Source: Pseudodonghicola sp048268305 (GTDB lineage Bacteria; Pseudomonadota; Alphaproteobacteria; Rhodobacterales; Rhodobacteraceae). Taken from it: a stretch of 64,000 nt of DNA. The notes under the pieces were generated by a model that saw only the letters and a list, made by a program, of their open reading frames with translations, had not been told where the DNA came from and made no database searches. The position numbers were made by a program, and so were the translations under genes. This document shows positions 59,692 through 64,000 of this stretch, piece after piece; position 1 is the first letter of the stretch, and each line of letters begins with the position of its first letter. The stretch spans positions 62,001-126,000 of the forward strand of contig NZ_JBLWVT010000007.1 in NCBI RefSeq assembly GCF_048268305.1, given 5' to 3'.

Positions 59692-60837
59692 ATGAAGAAA
59701 CTGAGAATCGCTGTCGCTGGCGGCGGCGTCGGGGGGATGACCACGGCTTTGGCCCTGCAGGCAAAGGGGCATGAGGTGGCGATCTATGAGAAGGCGGGCG
59801 CCTTCGGTCGAATCGGTGCCGATGTGAACCTGACGCCCAATGCGGTGCATGCGCTGGACGGGTTGGGCCTGGGTGAGGCGTTGCGCGCCACCGGCGCCCG
59901 GTCGGAATTCCGCATCAGCCGGATGTGGGACGACGGCCGCGAAACCTCGCGCCTGCCGATGTCCGCCGCGGCGGAAGAGAAATACGGCGCACCTCAGCTC
60001 GCCATTCACCGTGCCGATCTGCTGGGCGCGCTGCAGGAGGCGCTGGCGCCGGGGACGATGCATTTCGGCGCCGGTGTCGCCGGGGTGGAGCAGGGGGCCG
60101 AGGGGGCCGTCCTGATCCTCGAGGATGGCACCCGGGTCGAGGCCGATGTGGTGATCGGTGCCGATGGCATCCATTCGGTGATCCGCACCGCGCTGTTCGG
60201 GCCCGATGCGCCAAAATTCTCCGGCCTGGTCTCCTGGCGGGCGGTGGTGCCGCGCGCCGCGCTCGAGGGGGCGGCGAACCTCGACAGTTTCACCAAGTGG
60301 TGGGGGCCTGAGGCGACCCGCCAGATCGTCACCTTCCCGCTGACCCGGGGCGAGGAAATCTTTGTCTTCGCCACCACCGGTCAGGACGGTTGGGGCGAAG
60401 AGGGCTGGACCCTGCCCGGCGATATCGAGGAACTGCGCGCGGCCTATGCCGATTTCCATCCCGAGGCGCGGGCGCTGCTGGCGGCCTGCGGCGAGGTGAT
60501 GCAATCGGCGCTGCATATCCGCGAGCCGATGCCGCAATGGTCCAGGGGGCGGGTGACGCTGCTGGGCGATGCCGCGCATCCGATGGTGCCCTTCATGGCG
60601 CAGGGCGCCTGCATGGCGATCGAGGATGCGATCGTGCTGGCCCGGGCGCTGGACGCGGGGGCAGAGGATGTGCCCGCCGCGCTGACGGCCTATGAGGACA
60701 GCCGCCGCGATCGCACTGCCGCGATCCAGCGCGGCTCGCTGGCCAACGACTGGATGAAACAGGGCGGCAATGCTGATTGGGTCTATGGCTATCACGCCTG
60801 GAGCGCGCCGCTGGGGGAACCCGCGCCGGCGGCGTAA
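59692..60837 (+). CDS. FAD-dependent aromatic hydroxylase (NicC/salicylate hydroxylase-like)
   Basis: A 381-residue group A flavin monooxygenase. FAD binding is by VAGGGVGGMTTALALQ and LLGDAAHPMVPFMAQGACMA; VIGADGIHSVIR is the DG motif for FAD and NAD(P)H. Strings such as LAIHRADLLGALQEAL, KWWGPE, REPMPQWSRGRV and ADWVYGYHAW are close to 6-hydroxynicotinate 3-monooxygenase (NicC) and salicylate hydroxylases as I remember them, and the length equals NicC. It should hydroxylate, perhaps decarboxylatively, an aromatic acid. The ATG ten codons inside the longest frame has a G-rich ribosome site. Confidence 0.88.
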   Translation: MKKLRIAVAGGGVGGMTTALALQAKGHEVAIYEKAGAFGRIGADVNLTPNAVHALDGLGLGEALRATGARSEFRISRMWDDGRETSRLPMSAAAEEKYGAPQLAIHRADLLGALQEALAPGTMHFGAGVAGVEQGAEGAVLILEDGTRVEADVVIGADGIHSVIRTALFGPDAPKFSGLVSWRAVVPRAALEGAANLDSFTKWWGPEATRQIVTFPLTRGEEIFVFATTGQDGWGEEGWTLPGDIEELRAAYADFHPEARALLAACGEVMQSALHIREPMPQWSRGRVTLLGDAAHPMVPFMAQGACMAIEDAIVLARALDAGAEDVPAALTAYEDSRRDRTAAIQRGSLANDWMKQGGNADWVYGYHAWSAPLGEPAPAA

Positions 60838-60851
60838 GCGAAAAGCCTGTC

Positions 60852-60901
60852 CCCGGGGCGTCAGCCCCGGGTCGCGCCCACCCTCGGGCCGGGCGCGACC
60901 C
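60852..60901 (+). terminator. Overlapping GC hairpins after the monooxygenase gene
   Basis: CCCGGGGC/GCCCCGGG (60852-60871) and GGGTCGCGCCC/GGGCGCGACCC (60869-60901) are both perfect and share three bases, so only one can fully form. No T tract follows. Termination or mRNA 3' protection is possible. Confidence 0.4.
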
Positions 60902-60941
60902 TCTGACCCTGGGCATGACCGCGCAACAAAAAGCGCCTAAC

Positions 60942-60967
60942 AAAAAAGGGCGCCCTCGCAGGCGCCC
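60942..60967 (-). terminator. Intrinsic terminator of the bicupin gene
   Basis: Read on the minus strand, GGGCGCC and GGCGCCC form a perfect seven-base stem with a six-base loop, followed by six T. Confidence 0.8.
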
Positions 60968-60994
60968 AGTCACTCACTCACACGTTATGTCTCT

Positions 60995-61939
60995 TCAGGC
61001 GGCTTCGTATTTGACGCCGTCTTCGTCCGACTGGCCGATCACCGACCACACCGTTGCGGGCGCGGCGGAGTTGTTGCGGAACCAGTGCTTGCGCCCGGCC
61101 GGCGTCTTGACCAGATCGCGCGGGCCGAGTTCGGTTTCCACGATCTTGCCATTCTCTTCCCAGCCCACGATCAGCGCGCCTTCCAGCACCATCAGCGCAT
61201 CCTCGACCGGACGCACGAAGGGCTTCACGCCGACGCGGCTGGGCACGCCCCACATTTCCTTGCGGCAGGTGTCGTTCTCGATCCCGCCTTTGCCGACATA
61301 GACCTTGCGGGTAAAGCCGGCGTCTTCCCAGATGGTCGGCTGTTCGTGGTGACGCACCACATATTTCGACATCAGCTGCTGCAGCGGGTGGCTGCCGTTG
61401 CGGTCGAACTTCAGGGTCTTGCCGGGCAGGGCGCCAAAGGTGCGGGCCAGCTCGGTCGGGTGTTCCTTGGGGTGATAGTGGTAGACCGGCGGCAGCGGCT
61501 TGCCGACATCGACCGAGATCGACATCATCACCGGCTCGACCCCGTCGACGCGGAAGCCATGGCCGATTTCGCGGGCGTTCAGGATCATGTCCTTCGGCCC
61601 GAGGTTGACCTCGACCACTTCGCCATCCTTTTCCCAGCCGACGATCAGCGCGCCGTCGATGATCAGGAAGCTTTCCTCGATCTCATGGCTGTGGCAGGCG
61701 GCGTAGTGGCCCGGTTCCTTGTAGATCAGCGACAGGGTGAAGTGATCGGGCTTCAGGGTCGAAGTGTCGCCGACCTTGGGCGAACCGCCGGCGCCGATAT
61801 AGCGCATCTGGGCGCGGGCCAGTTCCTCGAACCCGGCGTTCGAGGGGAAAGCGTTCCAGTCGAACACCTTGTCGGTGAAGCGGCCGGTATGGGCCGTCAG
61901 GTCATCGGCCAGGGTGGTGGTCGGGGTTTGCACGTTCAT
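60995..61939 (-). CDS. Bicupin dioxygenase-like protein
   Basis: A 314-residue protein with two cupin domains (about 60-150 and 215-305). The first has HYAACHSHEIEESFLIIDG, giving a cupin metal site, with GHGFRVDG after it. The second shows EDALMVLEGALIVGWEENG and AGRKHWFRNN, where ligands are less complete. The two domains repeat ALIVGWE and share VE(V/T)(N/E)LGP, so they arose by duplication. Gentisate and 1-hydroxy-2-naphthoate dioxygenases have this layout, so an Fe(II) ring-cleaving role is possible. GAGG eight bases upstream sets the start. It is divergent from iclR. Confidence 0.78.
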   Translation of the reverse strand: MNVQTPTTTLADDLTAHTGRFTDKVFDWNAFPSNAGFEELARAQMRYIGAGGSPKVGDTSTLKPDHFTLSLIYKEPGHYAACHSHEIEESFLIIDGALIVGWEKDGEVVEVNLGPKDMILNAREIGHGFRVDGVEPVMMSISVDVGKPLPPVYHYHPKEHPTELARTFGALPGKTLKFDRNGSHPLQQLMSKYVVRHHEQPTIWEDAGFTRKVYVGKGGIENDTCRKEMWGVPSRVGVKPFVRPVEDALMVLEGALIVGWEENGKIVETELGPRDLVKTPAGRKHWFRNNSAAPATVWSVIGQSDEDGVKYEAA

Positions 61940-61997
61940 GGCGGTATCCTCTTCCTCTGTCGCGCGGTCTGTCGTTGGATTCGGATCTACCAAGAAA

Positions 61998-62023
61998 GCG
62001 TTTTGCCGGCTATATGGCGTTTT
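61998..62023. promoter_or_regulatory. Repeated GCGTTTT in the bicupin/iclR gap
   Basis: GCGTTTT occurs at 61998-62004 and 62017-62023, 19 bases apart, immediately before the iclR ATG; GTTTT also pairs with AAAAC across the start codon. The 19-base period equals that of the repeats near 59500, although the sequences differ. Confidence 0.35.
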
Positions 62024-62815
62024 ATGGACAAAACACTCTCCGACTCACCCGATACCGCCGATCCACTGCTGGAGGATCGCTATATCGTGCCCGGCCTGGT
62101 GCGCGGGCTGCGCGCGCTGGCCGCCTTTTCGCCCGACCGGCAGGAAATGACGCTGGCCGATCTGGCGCGCGAACTGGGGCTCAGCCGCTCGGCCGCCTTC
62201 CGCACCGCCTATACGCTGGCGCAGATGGGCTTCCTTTTGCAGGAGCCGCGCAGCAAGGCCTATAGCCTGGGGCCGGCGGTGCTGCGGCTCGGCTATGGCT
62301 ATATGGCGACGCGTGAACTGGTCGAGCTGGCCCTGCCCGAGATCGAACGGCTCAGGGACGAGACCGACTGGTCGACCCATCTGGGGGTACGGGATGGCGA
62401 CCGGGTGCTTTACATGCTGCGCTGCCCCAGCCGGCTGGGGATGGGCAGCATCGTCCATGTCGGCAGCCGTCTGCCGGCGGCGGTCACCACCATGGGGCGG
62501 GTGTTGCTGGGGGATGTGGACGAACAGACGCTGATTGCGCTTTATCGCGATCAGGGCGCCGCGCCGGGGCGCAGCTTTGCCGATATCCGCGCCCAGTGGG
62601 AACGTGACTGCGGCGCCGAGACGGTCGAGCAGATCGGCAGTTTCGAGGCCGGCATCGCCTCGGTCGCGGCGCCGGTGCATGACATGTCGGGCCGGGTGAT
62701 CGCGGCGATCAACGCGACAAGGGGGACCGAGGACAGCGGCCCGATCCCGGAAGAGGTGCGCGCGGCGGTGCGCGCCTGTGGCCATCGCATCTCGGCGCTC
62801 TTGGGCGGCGACTGA
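62024..62815 (+). CDS. IclR-family transcriptional regulator
   Basis: A 263-residue IclR regulator. The winged helix-turn-helix (about 25-85) has MTLADLARELGLSRSAAFRT and GFLLQEPRSKAYSLGP. The effector domain has TDWSTHLGVRDGDRVLYMLR and ends with PVHDMSGRVIAAINATRG. IclR proteins often control aromatic catabolism (PcaR, PobR, MhpR), which fits its location at the end of the catabolic block and its divergence from the bicupin gene. Likely effector is the pathway substrate or an intermediate. Confidence 0.92.
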   Translation: MDKTLSDSPDTADPLLEDRYIVPGLVRGLRALAAFSPDRQEMTLADLARELGLSRSAAFRTAYTLAQMGFLLQEPRSKAYSLGPAVLRLGYGYMATRELVELALPEIERLRDETDWSTHLGVRDGDRVLYMLRCPSRLGMGSIVHVGSRLPAAVTTMGRVLLGDVDEQTLIALYRDQGAAPGRSFADIRAQWERDCGAETVEQIGSFEAGIASVAAPVHDMSGRVIAAINATRGTEDSGPIPEEVRAAVRACGHRISALLGGD

Positions 62816-63211
62816 GCCGGCGGCTGTCGGAAATCGGCCCGGCGACTCGGGGGGCCGGAGCAAGATGAGGGGGGCGGGCTGCTGCCCTCCCATTGTTTTT
62901 CCAGACGCTGGCGATCTTTCCATCGGTGAGGATGTCGGAAATTTCTTCCCCGCAGTCGGAAGGCTGCGCCTCCCCCCCCTGATCCGTGACAGAGGATTAT
63001 CAGGCAGCCGCTATCGGGCCAGATCAACCAGATCAATGTACGGCAGCGAGCCCGGCTTGGCGGGCAGGCGGACCGCGATCAGACCCGCATCCCGATGTCC
63101 TTTCCCCCGGGGGAAGGGCCCAGAGGGCGCCGTCTTGGCACGCGGTGCGATTGCGCGACGCCTTCCTGCTTGACGAGCGGAGCGGCATAGCCTAGTCAGC
63201 ATCTGCTCCGA
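62816..63211. other. Intergenic stretch between iclR and tRNA-Gly
   Basis: About 400 bases without a frame I can recognise. It holds a near-perfect snap-back CCTTTCCCCCGGGGGAAGGG (around 63099-63118) and T/C-rich runs near 62890-62980. The tRNA promoter should lie near its right end (around 63175-63200). Possible eroded coding sequence cannot be named. Confidence 0.4.
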
Positions 63212-63285
63212 GCGGGTATAGCTTAATGGTAAAGCCCCTGCCTTCCAAGCAGGCTATGTCGGTTCGATTCCGTCTACCCGCTCCA
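63212..63285 (+). tRNA. tRNA-Gly (anticodon TCC)
   Basis: A 74-base tRNA with encoded CCA. Acceptor GCGGGTA/TACCCGC, anticodon stem CCTGC/GCAGG around CTTCCAA (anticodon TCC, codon GGA) and T arm with GGTTCGATTCC are all present; the discriminator is T. Confidence 0.97.
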
Positions 63286-63575
63286 GTATCTCCTGTAACG
63301 ATTTGTTTTGTTGGGCAAATTTATGGGAGACATGTTGCGCTAGCCAACCCTGATAACACGAAATGAAACGCGGCTTCACAGGCTGAAGCTGAAGCCATGG
63401 TTTCCCGACAGGCGCTTTTCCCGCGCGCTGACGCTGGACAGCCTTGATCCTCCACACAAAGGGTGGCAACGCCCAGAAAAGTCTCTGCCGGTCATCGGCG
63501 GAGCGAGGTCGCCGAGCAGACGCTCATGCCCCCGCCATGCGACCGGCCAATCCGCCGAACAGAGAACCTGCCTTC
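63286..63575. other. Less GC-rich spacer after tRNA-Gly
   Basis: About 290 bases, AT-richer over the first 80 than the rest of the window. A hairpin GGCTTCA/TGAAGCC (63372-63396) is visible. I see no gene and no integrase fragment. Tract position directly behind a tRNA 3' end is where integrative elements insert. Confidence 0.4.
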
Positions 63576-64000
63576 ATGGCCCCCTTCGACAAGCTCCTCC
63601 ACAGACGTCGCGACAGCCGTCTGCGCCCCTTCTTGCCCGGTGTTGTCGCTGGGGTCCTCCTGGCAGCCCTCGGCGCCTCTCCGGGCGCCGATGCGGCCTC
63701 ACGGCACATGATCACCGGAACCGCCAGCGTGATCGACGGCGACACCATCGAAATCCATGGCGCGCGGATCAGGCTGCATGCCGTTGACGCAATCGAAAGC
63801 CGTCAGCGCTGCCTTCTGTCAGATGGGACAGAATGGAGATGCGGCGCCGATGCCGCAAAGGCTCTCTCCGAGAAAATTGGACAGGCTCCAGTCGAATGCC
63901 GCGTGACGGACAAGGACCGATACGGCCGCTTCGTCGCCAAGTGCTTTCAGCGGGGCGAAGACCTCAATGCCTGGCTGGTCGCAAGCGGCTGGGCGGTGGC
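63576..64000 (+). CDS. Thermonuclease (SNase-like) family protein, cut by window end
   Basis: The first 141 residues of a staphylococcal-nuclease-fold protein; the 3' end lies outside the window. A basic head and hydrophobic stretch (FLPGVVAGVLLAALGASPGA) suggest export or a membrane anchor. TASVIDGDTIEIHGARIRL gives the Ca2+ and phosphate site with Arg66, DAIES has the catalytic-type acid, and DRYGR supplies Arg118. A second in-frame ATG 13 codons upstream is possible. It would cut DNA or RNA. Codon use is less GC-biased than in the other genes, which hints at transfer. Confidence 0.82.
   Translation, partial: MAPFDKLLHRRRDSRLRPFLPGVVAGVLLAALGASPGADAASRHMITGTASVIDGDTIEIHGARIRLHAVDAIESRQRCLLSDGTEWRCGADAAKALSEKIGQAPVECRVTDKDRYGRFVAKCFQRGEDLNAWLVASGWAV

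Noticed and set aside
63011..63202. A 63-codon minus-strand frame ending in GSLPYIDLVDLAR
   Set aside because: It looks briefly protein-like but has no ribosome site, no hydrophobic core and no recognisable family.
63254..63469. A 71-codon minus-strand frame over tRNA-Gly
   Set aside because: Its end is encoded by the complement of the tRNA, so it is not a protein gene.
1..64000. CRISPR arrays, insertion sequences and rRNA genes
   Set aside because: No regularly spaced repeats, no transposase or terminal inverted repeats, and no rRNA sequence were seen.

Overview
The window is about 66% G+C, almost fully coding, with short intergenic gaps and many ATGA or TGATG gene junctions. Gene content points to an alphaproteobacterium of the Rhodobacterales (Rhodobacter/Paracoccus-like): a PutA without an N-terminal DNA-binding domain divergent from a Lrp-type PutR, MetR divergent from metF, a DUF2927 lipoprotein, an Hsp20 gene with a structured leader, and a conserved intergenic repeat. 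The assignment rests on protein resemblance from memory, not on a search.

Region 1 (0-32.6 kb) is mixed housekeeping and metabolism: flavin-reductase-like protein, HisC-type aminotransferase, an atypical crotonase, a TetR/cupin pair around a perfect 18-bp operator, valS, a ZntB-like transporter, an orphan CoxL-type molybdenum hydroxylase overlapping a DUF2235 hydrolase gene, a fold-III PLP decarboxylase beside a 26-codon remnant of an AsnC regulator, metF/metR, an SLC13 permease, an Rrf2 regulator, an inositol-phosphatase-type enzyme, a coupled rhomboid/GFA pair, putA/putR, tRNA-Leu, rhodanese, and a five-gene unit made of a dipeptide-type ABC importer and a phosphodiesterase. Between the rhomboid gene and putA is an AT-rich segment ending in a nested-stem RNA with an intrinsic terminator, a candidate new small RNA.

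Region 2 (32.6-45 kb) starts with a decayed CocE/NonD hydrolase gene, then glycerate kinase/dtd/PfkB kinase/nitroreductase, hsp20, and a six-gene membrane-stress-like unit: a 29-residue membrane peptide, XpaC, TelA, DUF2927 lipoprotein, SPFH-GYF_2 protein and a double zinc-ribbon membrane protein. rluB with a long basic repetitive tail and tadA follow.

Region 3 (45-62.8 kb) is the most striking part: a 16-gene minus-strand unit with a NitT/TauT-type ABC importer, a secreted esterase-like hydrolase, a Rieske oxygenase, two SDRs, an extradiol-type VOC dioxygenase, a C-C-hydrolase-like protein, a ThDP enzyme, an aspartate-dehydrogenase-like protein, an aldehyde dehydrogenase, an adrenodoxin-reductase-type reductase, a flavodoxin and a pentapeptide protein. 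A divergent FAD ring hydroxylase, a bicupin dioxygenase and an IclR regulator complete it. Together they look like uptake and complete breakdown of an aromatic or N-heteroaromatic acid or ester whose identity cannot be read from the sequence. Reductase plus flavodoxin is the likely electron chain of the Rieske enzyme, in place of the usual ferredoxin.

The right edge has tRNA-Gly(TCC), then less GC-rich DNA and a thermonuclease gene cut by the window end, which may be the border of a mobile region.
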